Origin: JBPYFK01 sp051984675 | GTDB taxonomy: Bacteria; Actinomycetota; Actinomycetes; Mycobacteriales; Pseudonocardiaceae | Length of the DNA: 64,000 nucleotides | Direction: 5' to 3' | Assembly (NCBI GenBank): GCA_051984675.1 | Contig: JBPYFK010000102.1 | Span: 1-64,000, forward strand | Shown: piece after piece, positions 23,601-32,591 of the stretch | Layout of the letters: the number at the start of each line of letters is the position of its first letter | Numbering within the stretch: position 1 is the first letter of the stretch | Made by a program: the position numbers and the translations under genes | Notes under the pieces: model-generated | Database searches by the model: none | The model's input: only the letters and a program-made list of their open reading frames with translations | What the model was told of the DNA's origin: nothing

Positions 23601-25166
23601 CTAGCGCACGCGGAACTTCTTCATCAGGCCGAGCGAGCGCGTCAGCAGCGCGGCATAGCGTTCGGTGCTGAGCCCGAACGGCGGGTCGAAACCGACGATG
23701 TGCTGGCTGGCGACGTTCTGCGGCTCGGTGAGCTTCAGCACGCCCTCGTCCGCGTGCCTGCGACCGAGGCCGGACTGTTTCATCCCGCCCATAGGAGCAC
23801 CCTGTGAGCCATAGGTGGCCGCGTACCCCTCGTTGATGTTGACGGTGCCCGCCTGGATGCGGGCGGCCACTGCCCGCGCATGCCGGACGTTGCGGCTCCA
23901 GACACTCGCGTTCAGGCCGTAGGGCGTGTCATTGGCCAGCCGGACGGCCTCATCCTCGTCCTGGAACGGGTAAAGCGACACCACCGGACCGAAGGTTTCG
24001 TTGCGGCAGAGCGTCATCCCGTCCGTGACACCTGCGAGCACAGTGGGCTCGTAGAACAGCGGACCGAGGTCGGGTCGGGCACGTCCCCCGACGAGGACCT
24101 TCGCGCCCTTGGCGACGGCGTCGTTGACGTGCGCGGTCACCGTCTCCAGCTGGCGCTGGCTGGTCAGTGATCCCACATCGCTGCTGAAGTCGAGCGCGCT
24201 TCCCAGACGCAGGCTCTCGACTCGCTTCACCAACCGGTCGGTGAATTCCTGCCGCACACTCTCGTGGACGTACAGCCGCTCGATCGACACGCACAGCTGT
24301 CCGGCGTTGGCGAAGCAGGCACGCACGGCTCCGGCCGCCGCGCGGTCGAGGTCGGCGTCGGGCAGCACGATCATCGGGTTCTTCCCGCCCAGTTCCAGCG
24401 AACAGCCGATCAGGCGGCGCGCGGTGTTCTCGGCGATCTTGCGTCCCGAGCCGGTCGAGCCGGTGAACGCGACATAGTCGGCGTGCTCGATCAGCGGATC
24501 ACCGATGATCGCTGGATCGCCCGCCACCACCTGCCACAGCTCGGCGGGCAGACCGGCCTCGATCATCAGCTCGCGGGTCCACAGGGCGGTCAGCGCCGTC
24601 TGGGTGTCGGGCTTCTGCACGACCGCGTTGCCCGCGGCGAACGCGGGAAACACGTCGTCGGTCAGCGCCAGCGGGTAGTTCCACGGGGTGATCACGGTGA
24701 CCACGCCCTTGGGACGGCGCGACTCGACGGCCCGCGTCGCGCCCGGAAACGCCCCCGACCTGCGGCGATCACGCAACAGGCGGGGAGCACGCCGTCCGAC
24801 GTACAGCGCCGCTGACGCGGCCTCCAGCACCTCTTCGAACGCGTTCGACCGGGACTTGCCGGTCTCCCACTGGATGATGTCCAGGATCTCGGACTGCCGG
24901 CGCAGCAACAGGTCGTGGAACCTGGTGAGCACAGCGGCCCGCTGGCGCGGGCCGGTGGCCGCCCACGAGCTCTGCGCCAGGCGAGCGCATTTGAACGCGT
25001 GCGCGACATCCTCAGTGGACGACTGCGGTAACTCAGCCAGCGGTTTTCCGGTGAACGGCGCGGTCGTGGTCACCGAGCCGGAGGTGGCGGTGACGGTAGC
25101 GGTCAACCGCGCAACGAGCGCGGTGTCAAGCCCCGGGTTCACGGCCGTCGCGGCGGCACTGGACAT
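23601..25166 (-). CDS. gabD: Succinate-semialdehyde dehydrogenase-type aldehyde dehydrogenase
   Basis: A 521-residue NAD(P)-dependent aldehyde dehydrogenase. VITPWNYPLAL, FTGSTGSGRKIAE, LELGGKNPMIVL with the general-base glutamate, and the catalytic cysteine in ANAGQLCVSIERL are present. Sequence and length most resemble mycobacterial GabD2, which oxidises succinic semialdehyde, but the substrate is not certain. The ATG follows AAGGAG. A direct repeat AGCTACCG (5-nt spacer) lies about 35 bp upstream, and no GABA transaminase is adjacent. Confidence 0.85.
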   Translation of the reverse strand: MSSAAATAVNPGLDTALVARLTATVTATSGSVTTTAPFTGKPLAELPQSSTEDVAHAFKCARLAQSSWAATGPRQRAAVLTRFHDLLLRRQSEILDIIQWETGKSRSNAFEEVLEAASAALYVGRRAPRLLRDRRRSGAFPGATRAVESRRPKGVVTVITPWNYPLALTDDVFPAFAAGNAVVQKPDTQTALTALWTRELMIEAGLPAELWQVVAGDPAIIGDPLIEHADYVAFTGSTGSGRKIAENTARRLIGCSLELGGKNPMIVLPDADLDRAAAGAVRACFANAGQLCVSIERLYVHESVRQEFTDRLVKRVESLRLGSALDFSSDVGSLTSQRQLETVTAHVNDAVAKGAKVLVGGRARPDLGPLFYEPTVLAGVTDGMTLCRNETFGPVVSLYPFQDEDEAVRLANDTPYGLNASVWSRNVRHARAVAARIQAGTVNINEGYAATYGSQGAPMGGMKQSGLGRRHADEGVLKLTEPQNVASQHIVGFDPPFGLSTERYAALLTRSLGLMKKFRVR

Positions 25167-25296
25167 GACGTCACTCCTTCGACGTGGGCAGCCGTCCATA
25201 AGCTACCGCTAGTAGCTACCGGAGAGTAACAATGTTTCCGACGTCGGGGAAGGCGTCCACACTCCGAAAACGAAGGTGCCGCACCGGATCAGGCGG

Positions 25297-27153
25297 CTAC
25301 TTCTTCCCGCCCTTCGCCTTCTCCTCCTTGCCGGAGTCCTCCGTGGACAGCGCCGCGACGAAGGCCTCCTGCGGAACCTCGACCCGCCCCACGGTCTTCA
25401 TCCGCTTCTTGCCTTCCTTCTGCTTCTCCAGCAGCTTGCGCTTACGGCTGATGTCACCGCCGTAGCACTTGGACAGCACGTCCTTGCGCAACGCACGGAT
25501 GGTCTCGCGTGCGATCACCCGCGAACCGATCGCGGCCTGGATCGGGATCTCGAACTGCTGGCGCGGGATCAGCTCGCGCAACTTGCTGGTCATCTTGGTG
25601 CCGTAGGTGTACGCGGAGTCCTTGTGCACGATCGCGCTGAACGCGTCCACCGGTTCCCCCTGCAGCAGGATGTCGACCTTGACCAGGTTGGACTCCTGCG
25701 TTCCGGCCTCCTCGTAATCCATCGACGCGTAGCCGCGGGTTCGCGATTTGAGCTGGTCAAAGAAGTCGAAGACGATCTCGGCCAGCGGAAGCGTGTAGCG
25801 CAGCTCGACGCGGCTTTCGGACAGGTAGTCCATCCCTTCCAGCTGGCCGCGCCGGCTCTGGCACAACTCCATGATCGTGCCGACGAACTCGGACGGCGCG
25901 ATCACCGTGCACTTGGCGATCGGCTCGTGAACCTCGGCGATCTTGCCAGCGGGCCAGTCGGACGGGTTGGTCACCTGCTGCTCGCTGCCGTCATCCAGGT
26001 AGACGTCGTAGACCACGTTCGGCGCGGTGGAGATCAGGTTGAGGTTGAACTCCCGCTCCAGGCGGGCGCGGGTGATCTCCAGGTGCAGCAGGCCAAGGAA
26101 CCCGCAGCGGAATCCGAACCCGAGGGCGCCCGAGGTCTCCGGCTCGTAGGTCAGTGCCGCGTCGTTGAGCCGCAGCTTGTCCAGAGCCTCCCGCAGCACC
26201 GGGTAATCCGACCCCTCCACCGGGTACAGGCCCGCATACACCATCGGCTTCGGGTCGCGGTACCCGCTGAGCGGAGCGTCGGCGCCGTGCTTCTCGGTGG
26301 TCACCGTGTCACCCACCCGGGACTGCCGGACGTCCTTCACCCCGGTGATCAGGTAGCCGACCTCGCCCACGCCGAGACCCTTCGACGGCTTGGGCTCCGG
26401 CGAGATGATGCCGACTTCCAGCAGCTCGTGCGTGGCACCGGTGGACATCATCCGAATGCGCTGCCGGGGATTGATCGCGCCATCCACCACACGGATGTAG
26501 GTCACCACACCGCGGTACGTGTCGTACACCGAGTCAAAGATCATCGCCCGGGCGGGCGCATTCGCTTCGCCCGTCGGCGCCGGCACCTGCCGGACGATCT
26601 CGTCGAGCACACGCGGCACGCCGTCACCGGTCTTCGCCGACACGCGCAGCACGTCGGACTCCTCGCACCCGATGATGTGCGCGAGTTCGGCGGCGTACTT
26701 GTCCGGCTCGGCGGCCGGCAGGTCGATCTTGTTGAGCACCGGGATGATCTGCAGGTCGTGCTCCATCGCCAGGTACAGGTTCGCCAGCGTCTGGGCCTCG
26801 ATGCCCTGGGCCGCGTCGACCAGCAGGATCGCGCCCTCGCAGGCGGCCAGCGACCGGCTGACCTCGTAGGTGAAGTCCACGTGACCGGGGGTGTCGATCA
26901 TGTGCAGCACGTGGTCGCTGCCATTGACGCCCCAGGGCAGCCGCACGCTCTGCGCCTTGATGGTGATGCCGCGCTCCCGCTCGATGTCCATCCGGTCCAG
27001 GTACTGGTCCCGGTAGGCGCGCTCGTCGAGTACCCCGGTCAGCTGCAGCATGCGGTCGGCCAGCGTCGACTTGCCGTGGTCGATGTGGGCGATGATGCAG
27101 AAGTTGCGGATGTGCTCGGGCGACGTGAACGTGGTGTCGGCGAACGTGCTCAC
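25297..27153 (-). CDS. lepA: Elongation factor 4 (back-translocating GTPase)
   Basis: A 618-residue translational GTPase. G1 HIDHGKSTLADR, G2 RGITIKAQ, G3 DTPGHVDF and G4 NKIDLPAAEP are present, followed by the LepA-specific C-terminal domain (RETIRALRKDVLSKCYGGD). EF4 acts on stalled or mistranslocated ribosomes. The GTG at 27153 follows GAGGAC; the frame runs further upstream without a convincing start. Its position before rpsT and holA follows the mycobacterial order. Confidence 0.96.
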   Translation of the reverse strand: MSTFADTTFTSPEHIRNFCIIAHIDHGKSTLADRMLQLTGVLDERAYRDQYLDRMDIERERGITIKAQSVRLPWGVNGSDHVLHMIDTPGHVDFTYEVSRSLAACEGAILLVDAAQGIEAQTLANLYLAMEHDLQIIPVLNKIDLPAAEPDKYAAELAHIIGCEESDVLRVSAKTGDGVPRVLDEIVRQVPAPTGEANAPARAMIFDSVYDTYRGVVTYIRVVDGAINPRQRIRMMSTGATHELLEVGIISPEPKPSKGLGVGEVGYLITGVKDVRQSRVGDTVTTEKHGADAPLSGYRDPKPMVYAGLYPVEGSDYPVLREALDKLRLNDAALTYEPETSGALGFGFRCGFLGLLHLEITRARLEREFNLNLISTAPNVVYDVYLDDGSEQQVTNPSDWPAGKIAEVHEPIAKCTVIAPSEFVGTIMELCQSRRGQLEGMDYLSESRVELRYTLPLAEIVFDFFDQLKSRTRGYASMDYEEAGTQESNLVKVDILLQGEPVDAFSAIVHKDSAYTYGTKMTSKLRELIPRQQFEIPIQAAIGSRVIARETIRALRKDVLSKCYGGDISRKRKLLEKQKEGKKRMKTVGRVEVPQEAFVAALSTEDSGKEEKAKGGKK

Positions 27154-27321
27154 TGAAGTTTGTCCTCGCGGTGTCGGTTTCCTCGCGTGCGCTGATGAAC
27201 GCCACGTGGCACTCCATCGTCCCATGGCATCTGGCGTGCCCGGCGCCCAACTCCGGGCTTGAGCGAGGAAGGTCGCCGGTTCCACTATGCCCCGGGCGTT
27301 CGGCCGTGGTGTCCTCGTGAC

Positions 27322-27936
27322 ATGGGCGCTTCGGGCCGTCGCTTGCTGGACCGGCTGCTGGACGCCGCGTTCGGTCACCCGCGCGGGCTGCTCGGACGTC
27401 TCGGCGGTGCGCTGATGGTGTCCGCCAACCGCGCTACCGAGCGCGAGGCGGTCCGCCTCACGGAGATCACTGGTGCGGACCTGGTGGTGGTCGTCGGCTG
27501 CGGCCCCGGCGTCGGGCTGCTGGCGGCCGGCGAGAACGCCGGGCTGGCCGTCGGCATCGACCCGTCCGCCGAGATGCGGTCGGTGGCACGCAGGAGGTGC
27601 GCGCCGCTGATCCGCGCGGGCACCGTCGAGGTGCGTGACGGCACCGCGGAGGACACCGGATTCCCGGACCAGTCGGTTGACGCGGTGACGGCCGTGAACA
27701 ACGTCCAGCTCTGGCCGAACCGGGCAGCGGCTCTCGCCGAGCTGCGTCGAATACTGCGCCCGGACGGGCGGGTGCTGCTGTCCGCGCACGAGCGATGGCT
27801 GCCCGGCGGGGTGGTCGGGCTCTTGGACGACGTGCGCGATGCGGGGTTCATCGAGGTCCAGTGCTGGACCTGGCAACCGCCCCACCGCTGGTCGTTCCCG
27901 GCCGCGCAGTTGCGTGCTCGTCGCCCTGGCGGGTGA
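27322..27936 (+). CDS. Class I SAM-dependent methyltransferase
   Basis: A 204-residue protein with the SAM-binding motif I VVVVGCGPGVGLL, acidic motif II (VGIDPSAEM), and a motif IV-V region VDAVTAVNNVQLW followed by LRRILRPDGRVLLS, the UbiE/Methyltransf_11 pattern. The target is unknown. The start is uncertain: ATG 27322 has no clear Shine-Dalgarno, and TTG 27259 would add 21 residues. Three bases after its stop lies copy A of the dispersed palindrome, shared with the convergent VOC gene. Confidence 0.85.
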   Translation: MGASGRRLLDRLLDAAFGHPRGLLGRLGGALMVSANRATEREAVRLTEITGADLVVVVGCGPGVGLLAAGENAGLAVGIDPSAEMRSVARRRCAPLIRAGTVEVRDGTAEDTGFPDQSVDAVTAVNNVQLWPNRAAALAELRRILRPDGRVLLSAHERWLPGGVVGLLDDVRDAGFIEVQCWTWQPPHRWSFPAAQLRARRPGG

Positions 27937-27938
27937 GC

Positions 27939-27967
27939 GGTGACAGGAAGGTTCCCATGCTGTCACC
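27939..27967. repeat. Dispersed palindromic (REP-like) element, copy A
   Basis: An 8-bp perfect stem GGTGACAG/CTGTCACC encloses a 13-nt loop, GAAGGTTCCCATG. It lies between convergent stop codons, 3 bp from one and 9 bp from the other. Confidence 0.88.
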
Positions 27968-27975
27968 ACCTGCGG

Positions 27976-28356
27976 TCAGTGGTCGCGCACGTCCACGCGC
28001 AAGGGGTGCCCATCCGGGATCTCCACGAGCACGATGGGCGTCCCGTCCGGGTCCGCGATGCGCGCCTCATCCAGCCCCCACGGCTGGCGAGCCGGTTCCG
28101 CGAGGACCGTGACGCCCAGATCGCGCAGGGACGCGAACTCCGCGCGCAGGTCCCGAACCTGAAGCCAGAGCAACTGGTCCGGGCTCGGCCCCTGCTCCGC
28201 CTGCCCGGACAGCTCCAGGAACCCCCCGCCGAGGAAGAACACGGTTCCGCCGGGAAACTCCCGGTAGATCGCCAAACCCAGGGTGTCCCGATAGAACGCC
28301 ACGGACCGCTGCCGGTCGCTGGGGCGTAGGAGCACCCGACTGCTCAAGACCTCCAT
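27976..28356 (-). CDS. VOC-family (glyoxalase/bleomycin-resistance fold) protein
   Basis: A 126-residue protein with two beta-alpha-beta-beta-beta modules. It shows VLLRPSDRQRSVAFYRDTLGL at the N-terminus, GGTVFFLGGGFLEL, and a C-terminal IADPDGTPIVLVEI with the family's metal-ligand glutamate. VOC proteins include glyoxalases, dioxygenases and drug-binding proteins, and the substrate cannot be inferred. The ATG is at 28356. Its 3' end abuts copy A of the dispersed palindrome. Confidence 0.87.
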   Translation of the reverse strand: MEVLSSRVLLRPSDRQRSVAFYRDTLGLAIYREFPGGTVFFLGGGFLELSGQAEQGPSPDQLLWLQVRDLRAEFASLRDLGVTVLAEPARQPWGLDEARIADPDGTPIVLVEIPDGHPLRVDVRDH

Positions 28357-28419
28357 GAGCCCTTTTCTACATCCGACCCGACTGAACCGCCTAAGACTGG
28401 ACCGGCACCGGCAGACTGA

Positions 28420-29283
28420 TCAGGACACGCTGATCAGCGCCACCCCCGCCAGCACAACCGCCGCGCCGGTCAACCGGCGTCCCGGCTGGGGCTCCCCTAA
28501 CACCCGCCACGCGAGCAGGCCGGCGAGCACGATGCTCAGTTCGCGCGCCGGTGCGACCAGGCTCACCGGTGCGAGCCGCATCGCGAACAACGCCAACGTG
28601 TATGCCAGTGGTGAGAGCAACGCGACTGCGAGCACCTCGCGACGGTGCGCCTTCCAAATACCAATGACGCGAGCACGCCTGCGCACCGCGTACGGCGTGA
28701 AGAGTGCAGCGCGTGTGGCGTCATTGGCCCATTCGAACAGCACGGGCGACAGTGCCAGCGCGGTCACCGCACGGGAGTCCCACACCGTGTACAGCGCGAT
28801 CACCGACCCGGTCAGCAGCCCGAATCCGACTGCCGCGAGTTCATTGGTCGACCAGCGAGGCAATCCATCGGAGAACCCGATCACGAACACTCCGACGATC
28901 ACGAGGACGGCGCCCAGCAACCCCAGCGGGTGCGGTCGCTCCCCGAGCAGAGTCACCGCGATGATCACCGTCAGTAATGGTCCGGTGCCCCGGGCCAGCG
29001 GATACACCACCGACATGTCGCCGCTGGCATAGCCACGTTGCAGCAGGACGAAGTAGCAGAGGTGCAGCGACGCGCTGACGAGCACGCCGAGCAGCGCCCC
29101 ACCCAATGCGGGAGGACCGCTGATCACCAGCGAAAACGCCGCCGCTGGCAGGTACAGCAGTGCCGCGCACGCGGAGTTCAGCCAGACGAACGCCGCCCCA
29201 CCAGCCCCGGCGCGCTTGGCGAAGAAGTTCCACCCGGCGTGAGCGAAGGCGGCGGCGACAACGAGCAGGATGGCTGCGCCCAT
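28420..29283 (-). CDS. EamA-family (drug/metabolite) transporter
   Basis: A 287-residue membrane protein consisting of two EamA repeats of about five hydrophobic segments each. Repeat 1 contains HAGWNFFAKRAG and ends VYPLARGTGPLLTV; repeat 2 ends SLVAPARELSIVLAGLLAWRVLGE. EamA transporters export amino acids, nucleotide-sugars or drugs, and the substrate is unknown. The ATG is clear. It is monocistronic, with a 408-bp region to rpsT behind it. Confidence 0.88.
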   Translation of the reverse strand: MGAAILLVVAAAFAHAGWNFFAKRAGAGGAAFVWLNSACAALLYLPAAAFSLVISGPPALGGALLGVLVSASLHLCYFVLLQRGYASGDMSVVYPLARGTGPLLTVIIAVTLLGERPHPLGLLGAVLVIVGVFVIGFSDGLPRWSTNELAAVGFGLLTGSVIALYTVWDSRAVTALALSPVLFEWANDATRAALFTPYAVRRRARVIGIWKAHRREVLAVALLSPLAYTLALFAMRLAPVSLVAPARELSIVLAGLLAWRVLGEPQPGRRLTGAAVVLAGVALISVS

Positions 29284-29691
29284 GACGACCTCTCCGTACC
29301 GCGCGGGCGCGCGGTCAAAGGGTTCCTCCAGGCTTTTGCCCCGTCAGATGTACGACCATCTCCTGTCGGTGGCCGCCGGTGCCGCTCGGACCAGACCTCC
29401 AGACCCGTGCGGTCAGCGTCCGGGGCAGGAGCGGAACCCTAGGCACAGCCACGGGCGAGGTTACTTCACGGCGAACAGCCGATGAAGATTCCCACCCGCG
29501 CCGGCCTGCGAGACACACGTCACGCGGGCCGGCGGCCGAGCACGCTCATTCGGGCGATTGATAGCATGAGCGGTCGTGCCGTACGGCATTCCGCCAGGGA
29601 GGAAAGCCGCCGGTCGGCCTCGGACCGACCGCGGTGCCATGACAAGTGCGGCACGCATCAGGCAGATCGACGACCTAGAGAGGCGTTTGGC
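29284..29691. other. Intergenic region with the EamA and rpsT 5' leaders
   Basis: No gene is supported in these 408 bp. The rpsT leader contains a hairpin CGGTCGG/CCGACCG (29611-29631). S20 is autoregulated in other bacteria, but no binding site is proved here. A short palindrome, GCCGTACGGC, precedes the hairpin. Confidence 0.5.
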
Positions 29692-29952
29692 GTGGCCAAC
29701 ATCAAGTCCCAGATGAAGCGGATCAAGACCAACGAGCGCAACCGGCAACGCAACAAGGCCGTGAAGAGCAGCGTGAAGACCGCGATCCGCAAGTTCCGTG
29801 AGGCCGCTGACGCCGGCGAGCAGGAGAAGGCCGTCGAGCTGCAGCGCGCCGCCGCCCGCGCCCTGGACAAGGCCGCCAGCAAGGGCGTGATCCACAAGAA
29901 CCAGGCCGCCAACAAGAAGTCGGCCATGGCTCAGCGGGCCAACCAGCTCTGA
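29692..29952 (+). CDS. rpsT: 30S ribosomal protein S20
   Basis: An 86-residue basic helical protein that binds 16S rRNA early in 30S assembly. It matches the family end to end: MANIKSQMKRIKTNERNRQR, a central helix with SSVKTAIRKF, and the C-terminal HKNQAANKKSAMA. The start is GTG with AGAGAGG upstream. Length is exactly typical. It stands alone and converges on holA across a strong terminator. Confidence 0.98.
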   Translation: MANIKSQMKRIKTNERNRQRNKAVKSSVKTAIRKFREAADAGEQEKAVELQRAAARALDKAASKGVIHKNQAANKKSAMAQRANQL

Positions 29953-29982
29953 CGTCGCCCGGCGACGCGACGGCTCGTCACT

Positions 29983-30009
29983 CAGGCGCCCGATTCGTTC
30001 GGGCGCCTG
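29983..30009. terminator. Terminator between rpsT and holA
   Basis: CAGGCGCCCGA/TCGGGCGCCTG forms an 11-bp stem with a 5-nt loop, followed on the plus strand by ATTCATT. It probably serves both convergent genes. Confidence 0.85.
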
Positions 30010-30031
30010 ATTCATTACCGGCCCGCGTTTA

Positions 30032-31012
30032 CTAGCGGCCCGCGCGGAGCTCGATCAGGCGGAGAACCGCTCGTTCCAGCGCGTAGTCAGCATCCGCCGC
30101 CACGCCTTTGACGTCGGCGTTCACCCCAGCCACGACCTGCATCGCTTCCGCGACTCCTGCGCTGTTCCAGCCTCGGGACTGGGACAGCGCCTTCTTGATC
30201 TTCCAGGCGGGCATGCCCAGTTCACCGGCCAACCGGTAGGGGTCGGCACGGCCGGCGGAGGCGACCCGGCCGATCGTGCGTACCGCGTCGGCGAGGGCGT
30301 CGGCGATCAGCACATGCGGCACGCCGAGAACCAGCGCCCACCGAAGCGCCTCCAGCGCACCCGCCCGATCCCCGGTCACGGCCTTCTCCGCGACGACGAA
30401 GCCGGTCACCTCGGCCCGGCCGCGGTGATAACGGCGTACCGCGGTCTCGTCCAGCTTGCCGCCGGTGTCGGCGACGAGCTGCGACGCCGCGGACGACAGC
30501 TCGCGCAGGTCGTTGCCCACGGTTTCCAGCAGGGCGCTGACCCCGCCCGCGTCGATCCGTCCCCCGGCGCGGCGTACCTCGTCGCGCACGAACGCTTCCC
30601 GGTCCGCCGGCTTGGTGATCTTGGCGCATTCCGTGACCCGGGCGCCCAGCTTCTTCAGCGCCGACGGCAGCTCCTTGGCGGGCTTGCTCCGCCCGCCACC
30701 GGTGTGCACGACGACGAGGGTCACGCCCTCGGCGGGCTCGCGGGCGTGCGCCAGCACGGCGTCGGCGATCTCCTTGTTCGCGGTTTCGGCGGCCTCCAGC
30801 GCCACCACGCGCCCCTCCGCGAACAGCGACGGGCTGAGCATTTCGTCCAGTTCGGGCGGGGTGAGTTCGCTCACCTTCACCCGCCGGAGTTCGGCTTCGG
30901 GATCGGCCGACCGCGCGGCGGACACCGCAGCGCGTACTGCGCGCTCGACCAGCAGTTCTTCCTCTCCGAGGACGAGTTGCAGCGGGTCCGGTGCCACCGT
31001 CGGTGCGCTCAC
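30032..31012 (-). CDS. holA: DNA polymerase III subunit delta
   Basis: A 326-residue AAA+-fold clamp-loader subunit that opens the beta clamp. It begins PLQLVLGEEELLVERAV, has the delta pattern LFAEGRVVALEAAE and TLVVVHTGGGRSKP, and the C-terminal collar helices with PAWKIKKALSQSRGW. It lacks Walker A, as expected for delta. The start is GTG 31012 with a weak ribosome-binding site. Upstream, comEC and comEA are neighbours in mycobacteria; here thrC and other genes have been inserted between them. Confidence 0.94.
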   Translation of the reverse strand: MSAPTVAPDPLQLVLGEEELLVERAVRAAVSAARSADPEAELRRVKVSELTPPELDEMLSPSLFAEGRVVALEAAETANKEIADAVLAHAREPAEGVTLVVVHTGGGRSKPAKELPSALKKLGARVTECAKITKPADREAFVRDEVRRAGGRIDAGGVSALLETVGNDLRELSSAASQLVADTGGKLDETAVRRYHRGRAEVTGFVVAEKAVTGDRAGALEALRWALVLGVPHVLIADALADAVRTIGRVASAGRADPYRLAGELGMPAWKIKKALSQSRGWNSAGVAEAMQVVAGVNADVKGVAADADYALERAVLRLIELRAGR

Positions 31013-31119
31013 GGGGACATCGTCGCACTCCGGTCTGACGGGCTCGCGAAGTCTCGGATGTTGGACCTCAGTGGCCAGAACGCGGTCGCGTGTTCTAGCG
31101 TGGCCGCATAGCTAAATAG

Positions 31120-31249
31120 CTCATCCAGAGGGGTAGAGGGACCGGCCCGATGACGCCCCGGCAACCGACGTCGGCCGCATTTCGTGATCATGATCGCGAG
31201 GGCGCCGGCTGCAAGGTGCCAATTCCGACCCGTCCGCGGGACAGATGAG
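31120..31249 (+). promoter_or_regulatory. SAM-I (S-box) riboswitch upstream of threonine synthase
   Basis: The S-box core is legible. The P1 5' strand is CTCATC (31120-31125). AGAGGGGTAGAGGGACCGGC and CCGATGACGCCCCGGCAACC follow. The conserved GGTGCCAATTCC is at 31215-31226, and the P1 3' strand GATGAG is at 31244-31249. The P1 3' strand runs directly into AGGAGAGAGG, the thrC Shine-Dalgarno, so SAM-stabilised P1 would be expected to reduce translation initiation. Fold and arrangement are seen in sequence; control of thrC by SAM is inference. Confidence 0.9.
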
Positions 31250-31265
31250 GAGAGAGGACCTCGCG

Positions 31266-32537
31266 ATGACTGCCGCTGCCCACGTCCAGACCGACGGCTC
31301 GACCAGGAAGCTGGACCTTGGCCCAGCCGCCGAACTGGTCTCCAAAGAAGAAGGGCACCGCCAGCCACTGGCCCCGGAGTTCGTCTCGCTGGAGGACTTC
31401 TCGCCGCTGGAAGTGGCATACGACTTCGGCCGCGTGCGCCGTGAGGACATCGAAGCCGGTCCGCGTTCGATCTGGCGCTACAAGAGCCTGCTTCCGGTTC
31501 CGTCCAATGTGGAGGAATACCCGAACACCGAGCCCGGCTGTACCAGGCTGATCCGCGCGGACGGCCTCGCCAAGGCGCTCGGTGTCAAGCGGATCTGGAT
31601 CAAGGACGACACCGGCAACCCGACGCACTCGTTCAAGGACCGTGTGGTGGCTGTGGCGTTGGCCGCCGCCCGGGAGTTCGGCTTTCGGGTGCTGGCCTGC
31701 CCGTCCACCGGAAACCTCGCCAACGCGGTGGCCGCCGCGGCGGCGCGCGCCGGCTGGGACTCGGTGGTGCTCGTACCGTCCACTTTGGAGCGCGCCAAGG
31801 TCCTGATGTCGGCCGTCTACGACGGTTCGCTGCTGGCGGTGGACGGCAACTACGACGACGTCAACCGACTGGCCACCGAACTCGCCGCCGAGCACGAGGA
31901 CTGGGCGTTCGTCAACGTCAACGTGCGGCCCTACTACTCCGAGGGCTCCAAGACTCTCGGGTTCGAGGTCGCCGAGCAGCTCGGCTGGCGGCTGCCCGAG
32001 CAGATCGTCGTACCCATCGCCTCCGGCTCGCAGTTGACCAAGGTGGACAAGGGCTTCCGCGAACTGGGCGAGGTCGGTCTGGTCGAGCCGACGCCGTACC
32101 GGGTCTTCGGCGCCCAGGCCACCGGGTGCTCGCCAGTGTCGGCGGCGTTCAAGGCCGAGCAGGACGTCATCCAGCCCGTGAAGCCGGACACGATCGCGCG
32201 CTCACTGGCCATTGGTGCACCCGCCGACGGTCCGTACGTGCTCGACGTGGTGCGCCGGACTGGTGGCGCGATCGAGGACGTCAGCGACGAGGAGGTCGTC
32301 GACGCGATCCGGCTGCTGGCCCGCACCGAGGGGATCTTCGCCGAAACGGCTGGCGGCGTGACCGTCGCGACCGCGAAGAAGCTCCTGGAAGCCGGCCAGC
32401 TGGACCCGGACTCGGAGACCGTGCTGCTGATCACCGGCGACGGCTTGAAGACCCTGGACGCCGTGCAGGACTACGTCGGCCCGAAGGCCACCATCGCGCC
32501 CACGACGGACGCCGTCGCCGGCGCCCTCGGACTGTGA
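31266..32537 (+). CDS. thrC: Threonine synthase
   Basis: A 423-residue PLP enzyme that converts O-phospho-L-homoserine to threonine. The PLP lysine is in NPTHSFKDRVV, the phosphate-binding loop is in CPSTGNLANAVAA, and SEGSKTLGFEVAEQLGW follows. ATG 31266 was preferred to ATG 31245 because the AGAGG lies about 9 nt before it, and because 31245 lies inside the riboswitch P1 strand. A 16-bp stem terminator follows. Two TCCANNNTGGA motifs lie inside (31502, 31779). Confidence 0.95.
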   Translation: MTAAAHVQTDGSTRKLDLGPAAELVSKEEGHRQPLAPEFVSLEDFSPLEVAYDFGRVRREDIEAGPRSIWRYKSLLPVPSNVEEYPNTEPGCTRLIRADGLAKALGVKRIWIKDDTGNPTHSFKDRVVAVALAAAREFGFRVLACPSTGNLANAVAAAAARAGWDSVVLVPSTLERAKVLMSAVYDGSLLAVDGNYDDVNRLATELAAEHEDWAFVNVNVRPYYSEGSKTLGFEVAEQLGWRLPEQIVVPIASGSQLTKVDKGFRELGEVGLVEPTPYRVFGAQATGCSPVSAAFKAEQDVIQPVKPDTIARSLAIGAPADGPYVLDVVRRTGGAIEDVSDEEVVDAIRLLARTEGIFAETAGGVTVATAKKLLEAGQLDPDSETVLLITGDGLKTLDAVQDYVGPKATIAPTTDAVAGALGL

Positions 32538-32557
32538 CCGCTCTCTGAACGCGTCGG

Positions 32558-32591
32558 CCGGGCCAGGCTCGTGCTCACGAGCCTGGCCCGG
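32558..32591 (+). terminator. thrC terminator
   Basis: CCGGGCCAGGCTCGTG pairs perfectly with CACGAGCCTGGCCCGG (16 bp) around a minimal loop, followed by TTCGCCTT. Confidence 0.88.

Noticed and set aside
25276..27156. A 626-codon plus-strand frame opposite lepA
   Set aside because: It mirrors lepA codon positions and has no recognisable domain.
31245..31265. ATG 31245 as the thrC start
   Set aside because: It lies inside the riboswitch P1 strand and has no Shine-Dalgarno, whereas ATG 31266 has AGAGG at good spacing.
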